From Verrucomicrobiota bacterium (GTDB lineage Bacteria; Verrucomicrobiota; Verrucomicrobiia; Chthoniobacterales; UBA10450), in NCBI GenBank assembly GCA_003219925.1, contig QHQU01000167.1, positions 1 through 17,123 on the forward strand: DNA of 17,123 nt, in the 5' to 3' direction. Under the pieces are notes generated by a model. The model did no database searches and had not been told where the DNA came from. It saw only the letters and a program-made list of their open reading frames with translations. Made by a program: the position numbers and the translations under genes. Of this stretch, positions 7,944-13,859 are shown piece by piece. How positions within the stretch are numbered: position 1 is the stretch's first letter; each line of letters begins with the position of its first letter.

Positions 7944-7978
7944 AAATCCCAAGGTCCAAAACCCAAATCCCAAGGAAT
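7944..7978. repeat. Heptanucleotide tandem repeat, AAATCCC type
   Basis: Consecutive seven-base units are AAATCCC, AAGGTCC, AAAACCC, AAATCCC, AAGGAAT. Read on the minus strand it would give the phrase FGFWTLGF. It is the second period-7 tract within 1.3 kb. Confidence 0.78.
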
Positions 7979-8075
7979 CCGCAAGCGTCAATGACTGAAC
8001 CGTGTCCTCGCCGTGTCGAGCGTGATCCATTGCGCCGACACTCTGTCGAGTCGGAAGGCGGATACAGATTGATCT

Positions 8076-8154
8076 GGCTCCGCAGAGCGTCGCCCTACCA
8101 GGAAGATTTTCGCGAAGACGTATTGGTAGGGCGAGACTCCGTCGAGCCGCGGAG
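8076..8154. repeat. Palindromic repeat with TCGCCCTACCA / TGGTAGGGCGA arms
   Basis: An 11-base perfect inverted pair (8090-8100 and 8124-8134) surrounds a 23-base centre. The outer parts also roughly mirror each other, CTCCGCAGAGCG on the left and CGTCGAGCCGCGGAG on the right. It is intergenic. Confidence 0.75.
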
Positions 8155-8264
8155 TGAGCGAATAGATCGACGGTTAAGTCGGATTTTTGGGACAACACAG
8201 CGCGTAGGATACGGCGAGCGCGGCGGCACCAGATGGGATTGAGAAACACTTGGGTCGCCGCCAT

Positions 8265-9788
8265 CTATTTCATCGCATCAGCCATCGCGTGGTGCCGATG
8301 AAGCGACGGACGGATTCGAAGAAAAACTTCCAGGCCGTAGCCAATTTCATCGCCGTAATACCGATCCAATTCATCCGGCCGATGATCGATGGTGAATTGC
8401 GCGCCGAGTCCGACGTCAATGCCATTGCCATGCGTGAAATCGTGCACGTAGCCGAATGACGCAGCGTAGATCGGGAAGATTTTTTCCAGGTCGCTGCCGC
8501 TAAGCACGAGCTCGTGTCCCGATTTTTCCACCCGCTCGAGCCGGGTATAAAAGGTGTCACGCCCGTGCTGAAGATCGGATTCGAGGAGGAAGGATTGCGT
8601 TTTGCCTTCGCGGGTGTCGTTGTTCTGTCCCCAGACGAAGGTCGTGGCCCAATTCGCGTCGTGGCCCAGCACCTTATTATATATGATCGAAGCGGTGGTA
8701 CGATGACGGTTCAACAGGGGCTCGATCGCTTCCGGGCTCTTCAAGTAGCCATGCGAAAACTGCAGGGCAAGGTCCGGCGTCGGATTCCAGGAAATGCGTC
8801 CGCTGGCGGAATCGAATCGCGGCCGATCAAAATCGTAGCGGTCTTCGTCCGGCTCGCGTCCGGTGAAAACGCTGCCCTCGATTTTCACGGCGCGCCAGAC
8901 TAGCCCGGCAGTGGCAACACCAAAGGTGACGTGCGACGAATCCTGCCAGTGATGGCCAAGGGGTGCATCGGGATCATCCATTGCCGAAATGCGATGCATG
9001 AATGTGGGAGGCCCGAGGGCAGGCTCGCCGGGATAACCGAAATAAATGTAGCCCGAAAAATCGGACGTAAATTTTTGCGAATAGCTCAACGATAATTCGC
9101 TGAACAAATCGTGCGGATGTTGCCGGTCGTGCAGCGGTTGATCGTGCCAAGATTCGCCCGATTGAAAAAGCAGCGGATAACCGCGGCCTCCTTCGGTCAG
9201 CGGATCGAGACTCATCATCAGGCGTACGCCTAACTGCGCGCTGTCGCCGAGGGGATGCGAGAACATTCCCATCAGCCAGTTCGGCGCGCCGATGCGATCG
9301 TCGCCGCGCTGGGTGCTAACATTGGTGTAACGCGGAAAGATCGCGCCGTGGAGCATGAGCATGTCGTTTCCAAGCATGAACATGCGTCCGTACATCGGCG
9401 AGGAATCGGGCAGCCAGCTTGTGCCCGACCCTTCCCGCGTCATCGGGTCGGCAAGGTTCACCGAGGATTGCATTTTCATTTCATGCATCGTGTGATCATG
9501 GACGGCGTGCCCTTCGGCCATGCCTGAAATCGGACGAGCGGAAGCTCGTCCCTCCGCTCCGTTGTGAACCGTTCGGTGAACCGCCCCTGCGTGGGTCTCG
9601 TGTGCATCGCTCGGCTTCTTCATCGGCACCAATTCCATCCCGCATTTGGGACATTTACCGGGATGATCTTGCACTACTTCGGGATGCATTACGCAGGTGT
9701 ATTGCGTGGCTTCCGGTGTCGGAGGTTGCGCCAGGAGCGCGGATGTGATCGTCGCGATTAAAATAAAAGTTAAGAAAAATTTGAGCAT
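8265..9788 (-). CDS. Exported heavy-metal-binding domain protein with putative outer-membrane barrel
   Basis: This 507-residue protein starts with a signal peptide (MLKFFLTFILIATITSALLAQ). Residues 30-56 form a heavy-metal-binding domain: YTCVMHPEVVQDHPGKCPKC then GMELVPM, with Cys32, His35, Cys46 and Cys49. A His/Met-rich linker follows to about 110 (HAVHDHTMHEMKM). The remaining 400 residues contain alternating amphipathic strands, many aromatics and phrases such as DRQHPHDLF and FSGYIYFGYPG, suggesting an outer-membrane beta-barrel. The architecture recalls CopB/PcoB-type copper proteins, but the barrel part is not a clear CopB match. The frame is open upstream to 9899, but that part overlaps the Cys-rich peptide gene; the signal peptide fixes the start at 9788. 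Residues about 79-87 (EGRASARPI) come from a palindromic repeat. Confidence 0.82.
   Translation of the reverse strand: MLKFFLTFILIATITSALLAQPPTPEATQYTCVMHPEVVQDHPGKCPKCGMELVPMKKPSDAHETHAGAVHRTVHNGAEGRASARPISGMAEGHAVHDHTMHEMKMQSSVNLADPMTREGSGTSWLPDSSPMYGRMFMLGNDMLMLHGAIFPRYTNVSTQRGDDRIGAPNWLMGMFSHPLGDSAQLGVRLMMSLDPLTEGGRGYPLLFQSGESWHDQPLHDRQHPHDLFSELSLSYSQKFTSDFSGYIYFGYPGEPALGPPTFMHRISAMDDPDAPLGHHWQDSSHVTFGVATAGLVWRAVKIEGSVFTGREPDEDRYDFDRPRFDSASGRISWNPTPDLALQFSHGYLKSPEAIEPLLNRHRTTASIIYNKVLGHDANWATTFVWGQNNDTREGKTQSFLLESDLQHGRDTFYTRLERVEKSGHELVLSGSDLEKIFPIYAASFGYVHDFTHGNGIDVGLGAQFTIDHRPDELDRYYGDEIGYGLEVFLRIRPSLHRHHAMADAMK
9532..9551. repeat. Perfect hairpin repeat inside the metal-binding barrel gene
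   Basis: GGACGAGC-GGAA-GCTCGTCC is a perfect 8-bp stem with a four-base loop. It lies in the linker-coding part of the gene and is translated as GRASAR. Its form matches a dispersed palindrome rather than ordinary coding sequence. Confidence 0.65.
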
Positions 9789-9800
9789 TGCTGGAGATGC

Positions 9801-9838
9801 GGAATACCTCCGCCGATTTTTCACCGGCGGAGGCTTCC
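9801..9838. repeat. Intercistronic hairpin
   Basis: CCTCCGCCG (9807-9815) pairs perfectly with CGGCGGAGG (9825-9833) around a 9-base loop. An outer GGAA/TTCC pair extends the stem. It lies between the Cys-rich peptide gene and the barrel gene, with no T-tract on the transcribed strand. It is therefore more likely a REP-like or mRNA-stabilising or attenuating structure than a simple terminator. The GGAGG in the stem is about 18 bases before the barrel start, too far for a normal ribosome binding site. Confidence 0.65.
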
Positions 9839-9855
9839 GATAACTTTCCCTGCGC

Positions 9856-9981
9856 TTATCTTGCGCAGCAGTGACCGCCGGAGCAGCACCTGCCGCCACC
9901 GCAGCAATCAGCGCTCCGCGAAGTCGCGGTCGCTGTGCCGATCATGGCCAGGGTCGTAATAATCATCAAAAGGTACTTCAT
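9856..9981 (-). CDS. 41-residue secreted cysteine-rich peptide
   Basis: I translated this small frame by hand. MKYLLMIITTLAMIGTATAT is a clear signal peptide. The mature tail SRSADCCGGGRCCSGGHCCAR has three CC pairs separated by glycine-rich spacers and one His. The start ATG (9981-9979) follows AGGAGGGA at 9993-9986, five bases away, the strongest ribosome binding site I saw in the window. The mature part, about 20 residues with six cysteines, should bind soft metal ions such as copper, or form disulphides in the periplasm. It sits between a Cys-rich exported protein and a heavy-metal-binding barrel protein on the same strand, which supports a metal role. I do not know a named family. The metal role is inference. 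Confidence 0.8.
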   Translation of the reverse strand: MKYLLMIITTLAMIGTATATSRSADCCGGGRCCSGGHCCAR

Positions 9982-9985
9982 TGAG

Positions 9986-9993
9986 TCCCTCCT
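9986..9993 (-). promoter_or_regulatory. Strong Shine-Dalgarno of the Cys-rich peptide gene
   Basis: On the minus strand AGGAGGGA precedes the ATG by five bases. It is near-ideal and decides that the 41-codon frame is a real gene. Confidence 0.85.
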
Positions 9994-10010
9994 GTTGAAT
10001 TGAATTGCTT

Positions 10011-10030
10011 CTCGCTCACGCGTGAGCGAG
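10011..10030. promoter_or_regulatory. Perfect 20-bp palindrome, candidate operator
   Basis: CTCGCTCACG is followed directly by its reverse complement CGTGAGCGAG with no loop. It lies in the 67-base gap before the Cys-rich peptide gene, 17 bases upstream of its Shine-Dalgarno. A loop-free perfect dyad is typical of a dimeric regulator site. A transcript hairpin or a member of another repeat family remains possible. Confidence 0.5.
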
Positions 10031-10048
10031 CCGACGCGAACAAACCAG

Positions 10049-10378
10049 TCAGGCGCGCGGCGGTGGAACGGGTGGACGGTCGGACCGTGATGATGAGGCG
10101 GCGATGTCGTCGATGAGTCTTTTGCCGCCTTCTGGTGAAAAAATAAAAGCCGCGGTTGAGGTTAAAAACAACGAAAGGCCAACGGCGCAGCCCGGGCAGC
10201 ATTGGCGGTCTTGCGATTTGACGGGTTCGCTGCCCCTGCAATGGCCGCGCTTGCCCGCCATATGTGCGCAGCAGCTCATCCGATGCTGCCGCGGCTGGGG
10301 CACTTCAGCGCGGACTGGCAGAGTCACTGCAAAAATCGACAAAGCAACAATCAAGGCAAAGCAGCGCGACAACGCCAT
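10049..10378 (-). CDS. Exported Cys-rich protein with one membrane segment, putative metal-related
   Basis: This 109-residue protein (ATG at 10378; a GTG two codons upstream is possible) begins with a signal peptide, MALSRCFALIVALSIFAVTLPVRA. A Cys/His cluster follows: SCCAHMAGKRGHC, then QCCPGC. Next is a hydrophobic stretch, CAVGLSLFLTSTAAFIF, and a hydrophilic tail ending RPPVPPPRA. The layout resembles small membrane-anchored metal-binding proteins such as the DUF2946 type, but I cannot confirm a family. The Cys-rich peptide gene starts 67 bases downstream and the heavy-metal-binding barrel gene follows it, all on one strand. This suggests a three-gene metal-handling locus. No Shine-Dalgarno is obvious. 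Confidence 0.72.
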   Translation of the reverse strand: MALSRCFALIVALSIFAVTLPVRAEVPQPRQHRMSCCAHMAGKRGHCRGSEPVKSQDRQCCPGCAVGLSLFLTSTAAFIFSPEGGKRLIDDIAASSSRSDRPPVPPPRA

Positions 10379-10503
10379 GATCACGATGTCGATGTTAACA
10401 CGCGTATGATGCGAATCAACGCGGACGCGAGCAACGGCGCGATGAGACGTTTATCCGCTAAACACGCCAAAGAACAGCAAAACTGACAATGGTGTGTTGA
10501 GCT

Positions 10504-10529
10504 TCTGTAGCGCGGTCTACGACCGCCGG
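10504..10529 (+). repeat. Family B palindromic repeat, copy 2
   Basis: CTGTAGCGCGGTCTACGACC followed by GCCGG matches the copies at 2313 and 16038. It forms a GCGGTC/GACCGC hairpin. Confidence 0.75.
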
Positions 10530-10595
10530 ACCGGCCGGGGCTTGGAAATGCTTCAGTCGGTGGACTCACGCATTCGCCGTCGCCTGAGGTAGGCG

Positions 10596-10741
10596 GCATT
10601 TTGGAGTGCGGTGGGAAGCGCAGCGCCACACCGCTTTGCTTGCAGCGCGAATCACTTGGCGTGCTCTGTGCGCTCGGGGTTCACATCGACGGTGGAAAAA
10701 GCGCCATCGCCGCTTCGCTTTGCCGGCGCCGTCCAAAATGC
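10596..10741. repeat. Long imperfect inverted repeat (MITE-like, about 146 bp)
   Basis: The left end GCATTTTGGAGTGCGG mirrors the right end CGCCGTCCAAAATGC (GCATTTTGGACGGCG when reversed). Inner parts also partly mirror: GGGAAGCGCAGCG on the left, CGCTTCGCTTTGCCGG on the right. No transposase frame is inside. Confidence 0.7.
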
Positions 10742-10842
10742 TGGCCTTAATGACTCGCGAGCCCAATTGGTCTCGCCGTCACCATGTCATCGCATTTGAG
10801 TGACGCTTTCGGTGAAAATGAATTCGTGCGAAAGTCAGGCGG

Positions 10843-11349
10843 ATGAAATTGTTCCTCGCTTTACTGGTGTTAGCAGTTCCCGGCGCGTACGGACAAAGCG
10901 TCGAAATCGTTAGCCCGAATAAGGCGTACACGTTCGCTTATGGCGACGCGATTTCTCATCAGATCGAACGCAACCATTTTACTAACCAGATGATCGCACG
11001 CGTAACATTCAGCAATTATCCCTACGCCGGCGATCGCGAGCCCCGGCGCGACGAGACATTCGACTTTGTCTTTCCGGGTCTGCGTTTCGACGCGGCCCGA
11101 AATGAATTTGTCGCGCGCACGCGCCATCAGGTACGGATCCCGATTGCCGCGTTACACCCGAATTTTCCATATGCCGGTTACAAACTCGGGCCGAACGCGC
11201 AAATCTTTCTGGTTAAACGCAGCGGTCACGTCACGGCGGTATTGAATGCCACGACGCAACCGCAGGGCGGCGAACGCTGGGTGCAAGTCGACGACAATTG
11301 GTCTTTGCAGAATTTGCTCGCGCTCGGTTTCGAAAGACTGACGCGTTAA
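10843..11349 (+). CDS. Exported protein of unknown function
   Basis: This 168-residue protein begins with a textbook signal peptide (MKLFLALLVLAVPGAYGQS, cleavage near residue 18). The mature part is a mixed, probably beta-rich domain with no Cys and no known motif. Phrases include VTFSNYPYAGDREPRRDETFDF and HPNFPYAGYKLGPNAQIFL, where YPYAG/FPYAG recurs. It ends WSLQNLLALGFERLTR. I do not recognise the family. The start ATG follows CAGGCGG, a weak and close ribosome binding site. It is transcribed alone, away from the metal locus and toward the MFS gene, with a large palindromic element after it. Confidence 0.75.
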   Translation: MKLFLALLVLAVPGAYGQSVEIVSPNKAYTFAYGDAISHQIERNHFTNQMIARVTFSNYPYAGDREPRRDETFDFVFPGLRFDAARNEFVARTRHQVRIPIAALHPNFPYAGYKLGPNAQIFLVKRSGHVTAVLNATTQPQGGERWVQVDDNWSLQNLLALGFERLTR

Positions 11350-11671
11350 GATGTGTGTAGCGTCGGTCGCCGCGAGCGCCCCTCTGGCATCGGGCGCCAG
11401 CTCTTTTCTCATTAAACCGGCCTTCAGGCCGGGTGTACATCCCGACTCAGCACAGTTAGCCGTTTCAACGGCTTTTTCATGGTGACGACGCAAGCCGCAG
11501 CGCGGAATGCATCTCGGCCTCGGTAGGCCGTTTAAAACGGCTCGTTTCCATTTCAGGCGGACAAGCACCGGCCTGAAGGCCGGTGTTAATGGAAGATTCC
11601 TCAACTGGATCCTCTCCCTATAAACAAGAGAGAGGCGAAATCATCCCGCAGCCGGCCCTAGGCAGATACCG
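11350..11671. other. Convergent intergenic region holding a composite palindromic element
   Basis: The genes on both sides end here. Most of the gap is the element at 11410-11591. The beginning (GTGTAGCGTCGGTCGCCGCG near 11354) faintly resembles family B. The stems may serve as transcription stops for both genes, but no T-tract terminator is clear. Confidence 0.65.
11410..11591. repeat. Composite palindromic element, about 182 bp with four stems
   Basis: The outer ends CATTAAACCGGCCTTCAGGC and GCCTGAAGGCCGGTGTTAATG are nearly perfect inverted copies, and each is itself a hairpin (CCGGCCT/AGGCCGG). Inside are two more stems, AGCCGTTTCAACGGCT (11458-11473) and GGCCGTTTAAAACGGCT (11526-11542). 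Confidence 0.75.
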
Positions 11672-12988
11672 TTAGACGTCATCCCGCCTCAAAGCATCGG
11701 GGAGCGGCGCGACATTTCCGGAAGTGACACCTTCGGGCGGCACGACATCAGGAATGCGATCTGGAGGCGGAGATTTTGCGGCAGAAAAGTCCGGTTGTCT
11801 GATCCCCGTTGCCATTAGCATTGCGGTGAAGAGAAGTGCGGCTGCCAAATAATATCCCGCGGCGGGGACGTGGAAGGAATGTCTCGGGTCGATAAACCAG
11901 GCGAAGGTCCACGAAAACAAAAATGGGCCGATGACGAAAGCGATGGACCGCAAGCTGCTGATCGCGCCCTGCAATTCGCCTTGTTCTTGTTCGCTCACAT
12001 GGTGCGTCATGATTCCTTGCGCGGCTGGAAAGGAAATATTCCACATCGAAATCACGGGAATTGACGCAATGTACATCGCGCCATTGCGCGCGAGTCCCGC
12101 GATCAACATTCCAACCGCACCGAAAAACTGGCCGATGTAAAGGGTTCGACGCTCGCCGAGCCAGGTGACGATTCGTCCGGTCAGACCAGCAGAAATCACT
12201 GCCGTGCACACACCGACAACGAAAAGTGAATTACCAATGCTCCGCGGATCCCAGGCAAAGCGATAGATCGCGTAGAGTGCCCAGATCGCGAAAATTTCGT
12301 GCGAGACGTAGGCGAGAAACTGAATCGTCGCCAGTTTCCACAAGTCCGGATGGGAGCGCAGCAAAACGAGGGAGCCGACCGGATTGGCCCGGCGCCAGGA
12401 AAATTCTTTGCGTTTATCTTTGGGTAAAGATTCCGGGACGAAGAAAAACCCGTAGAGCCAGTTCGCGAGGCTGAAAGCGGAGGCGACCCAGAATGCCATG
12501 CGCGGGTTAGTGTTGCCGACCAATCCGCCGACGACTGGGCCGAAGGTAAACCCGATGCCAAAGGCAGCGCCGATCAATCCGAAAGCTCCGGCGCGTTTTT
12601 CTCGCGGGGTTACATCGGCGATGTAGGCCATCGCGGTGGGAATACTCGAAGCGGTGATTCCGGAAATGATGCGGCCGAGAAAGAGCCAGCCAATGGTAGG
12701 TGCAAGCGCCATCACGACATAATCGAGACCGAGCCCAAGGCTCGAGAGGAGGAGGACCGGGCGCCGACCGATCCGGTCAGAAAGAACGCCGATCACGGGT
12801 GAGAAGAAAAACTGCATCGCCGCGAAAACCGTCAGGAAGATGCCGTTCCAGTTAGCGGCGCGTCTCATGTCGTTGTTTAAAAAACTCAGCACCAATTTCG
12901 GCAGCACTGGTGCGATCAGGCCAAGCGCGAGCATGTCGAGAACGACCGTTATGAAAACGAAAATGACGGCGGCTTGACGCGATTTCAT
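11672..12988 (-). CDS. MFS transporter, Tet-like (drug:H+ antiporter type)
   Basis: This 438-residue protein has about 12 hydrophobic segments. MFS motif A lies between helices 2 and 3 (GVLSDRIGRRPVLLLSS, 67-83). Asp18 in helix 1 (VVLDML) and the GRIISGITASSIPTAMAYIA and FTFGPVVGGL segments (helices 4 and 5) are typical of the TetA-like subfamily. It should export a small molecule in exchange for protons across the inner membrane; the substrate is unknown, and tetracycline resistance should not be assumed. The soluble tail (SAAKSPPPDRIPDVVPPEG...) is proline-rich and longer than usual. The start is 15 bases after the DUF1353 gene stop on the same strand, so the two are probably co-transcribed. 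Confidence 0.9.
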   Translation of the reverse strand: MKSRQAAVIFVFITVVLDMLALGLIAPVLPKLVLSFLNNDMRRAANWNGIFLTVFAAMQFFFSPVIGVLSDRIGRRPVLLLSSLGLGLDYVVMALAPTIGWLFLGRIISGITASSIPTAMAYIADVTPREKRAGAFGLIGAAFGIGFTFGPVVGGLVGNTNPRMAFWVASAFSLANWLYGFFFVPESLPKDKRKEFSWRRANPVGSLVLLRSHPDLWKLATIQFLAYVSHEIFAIWALYAIYRFAWDPRSIGNSLFVVGVCTAVISAGLTGRIVTWLGERRTLYIGQFFGAVGMLIAGLARNGAMYIASIPVISMWNISFPAAQGIMTHHVSEQEQGELQGAISSLRSIAFVIGPFLFSWTFAWFIDPRHSFHVPAAGYYLAAALLFTAMLMATGIRQPDFSAAKSPPPDRIPDVVPPEGVTSGNVAPLPDALRRDDV

Positions 12989-13003
12989 TGCGGATTGAAA
13001 CAG

Positions 13004-13621
13004 CTATTGCGACGGCGCGGCGGCAGCTCTGGCTTCGATTTGGGACAGCGATGGATTCGCGTTCTCGATCCAGCTTCTGGTTTCCTCGATCTCCTCTTCG
13101 CTCACTGGTAATGCGCGGGGGACAGTTTGCTCGTCGCGCGCGCTCGCGATGGCAACCCCGCGCGGGTATTTCCAGTGTCTGCCGTGCCGATATAACGCGT
13201 AATACATTGTCTTCGCCTCAGTCGGGCTCACGCCGCTGCAGCGCATCGCGTTGTAAAACATGCGATCGGCTTCTTTCCAGGGCCGCGTCTTTTGGTCATA
13301 AGCGACATCGTGCAGGACGGAGGCGTTGCGATATTTTCCGTCGAAGGGCCCGCCCATGAATGACCAGAGCACGCGCGGGATTGAGGCGCCATCGACAACC
13401 GAGCCCGCCGGCGCGATCCAGACAACGCCATCGGGGTCGATGTAACGCAGTTCGCTCAGGAGTGTCATGTGCCGGCCATCGTTTTCCCAGCGCGCTTCGA
13501 CCTGCCCGCTATAATAACCCCACGGATGGTTCGGTCTTACTGCCACAGCATCCCAAGCCGGCGGTTGATGCCGGCCGCACGCGGTAAAAGCGAGTGCGAG
13601 AAAGAAGGAAATTTTTCTCAT
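13004..13621 (-). CDS. DUF1353 domain lipoprotein
   Basis: This 205-residue protein begins MRKISFFLALAFTACGRH, a signal peptide with a probable lipobox ending at Cys15. The body has the DUF1353 features: LRYIDPDGVVWIAPAGSVVDGASIPRVLW (57-86), then ASVLHDVAYD (100-109) and a Tyr/His-rich helix MYYALYRHG. The domain occurs in phage and bacterial proteins and its activity is not established; the conserved HD and DGASIP parts suggest a hydrolase-like or structural role. The C-terminus is Glu-rich and helical (SEEEIEETRSWIENA). It precedes the MFS gene by 15 bases. The ATG at 13621 is chosen because it starts the signal peptide. Confidence 0.82.
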   Translation of the reverse strand: MRKISFFLALAFTACGRHQPPAWDAVAVRPNHPWGYYSGQVEARWENDGRHMTLLSELRYIDPDGVVWIAPAGSVVDGASIPRVLWSFMGGPFDGKYRNASVLHDVAYDQKTRPWKEADRMFYNAMRCSGVSPTEAKTMYYALYRHGRHWKYPRGVAIASARDEQTVPRALPVSEEEIEETRSWIENANPSLSQIEARAAAAPSQ

Positions 13622-13684
13622 CTGGCGCGAAAACGTAGCCGATTTTCTGGTGGGGAAAATAGCTTAAGAGCATGCCGAGCGACT

Positions 13685-13805
13685 CTGGGGAGCGCACGCG
13701 CCTCGCGTGCTGGCGATGGCGTCCCCGCCATCGCGAACTTTTCTCTTCCTAGAGCATTGCAGCGAGGCGCCGCAATGAGCACGCGAGGGCGCGTGCGCTC
13801 CCCAG
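13685..13805. repeat. Multi-stem palindromic element, about 121 bp
   Basis: The outer arms CTGGGGAGCGCACGCG-CCTCGCGTGCT (13685-13711) and the inverted copy at 13778-13805 differ by one inserted base. Inside are a GGCGATGGCG/CGCCATCGC stem and a CATTGC/GCAATG stem. It fills the gap between resB and the DUF1353 gene. Confidence 0.82.
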
Positions 13806-13859
13806 ATGGAAATCGCCACCCCCACTTTGCGTCGAACTTCCGGATGAAATGACGCGCCG

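Larger units (their letters stand above)
7863..8264. other. Repeat-rich intergenic region upstream of glpX
   Basis: This 402-base gap holds a heptanucleotide tract (7944-7978) and a palindromic element (8076-8154). A short CCGAC...GTCGG inverted pair sits near 8035-8054. Open frames crossing it on both strands look non-coding and are explained by the repeats. The glpX promoter must lie here, but I could not pick -35/-10 boxes with confidence. Confidence 0.7.
10379..10842. other. Repeat-filled intergenic region between divergent genes
   Basis: This 464-base gap contains a family B repeat (10504-10529) and an imperfect inverted-repeat element (10596-10741). Short frames crossing it on both strands are repeat-derived. 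Promoters for the divergent genes at 10378 and 10843 must lie near the two ends, but I could not assign boxes. Confidence 0.7.

Noticed and set aside
7872..8264. A 130-residue minus-strand open frame
   Set aside because: Its translation is made of repeats (heptamer tract and TCGCCCTACCA palindrome) and lacks protein-like features.
9789..9899. 37-residue N-terminal extension of the metal-binding barrel protein
   Set aside because: It would hide the signal peptide and overlaps the Cys-rich peptide gene in another frame.
10566..10803. Short open frames on both strands between 10566 and 10803
   Set aside because: They are translations of the MITE-like inverted repeat, with no start signals or family features.
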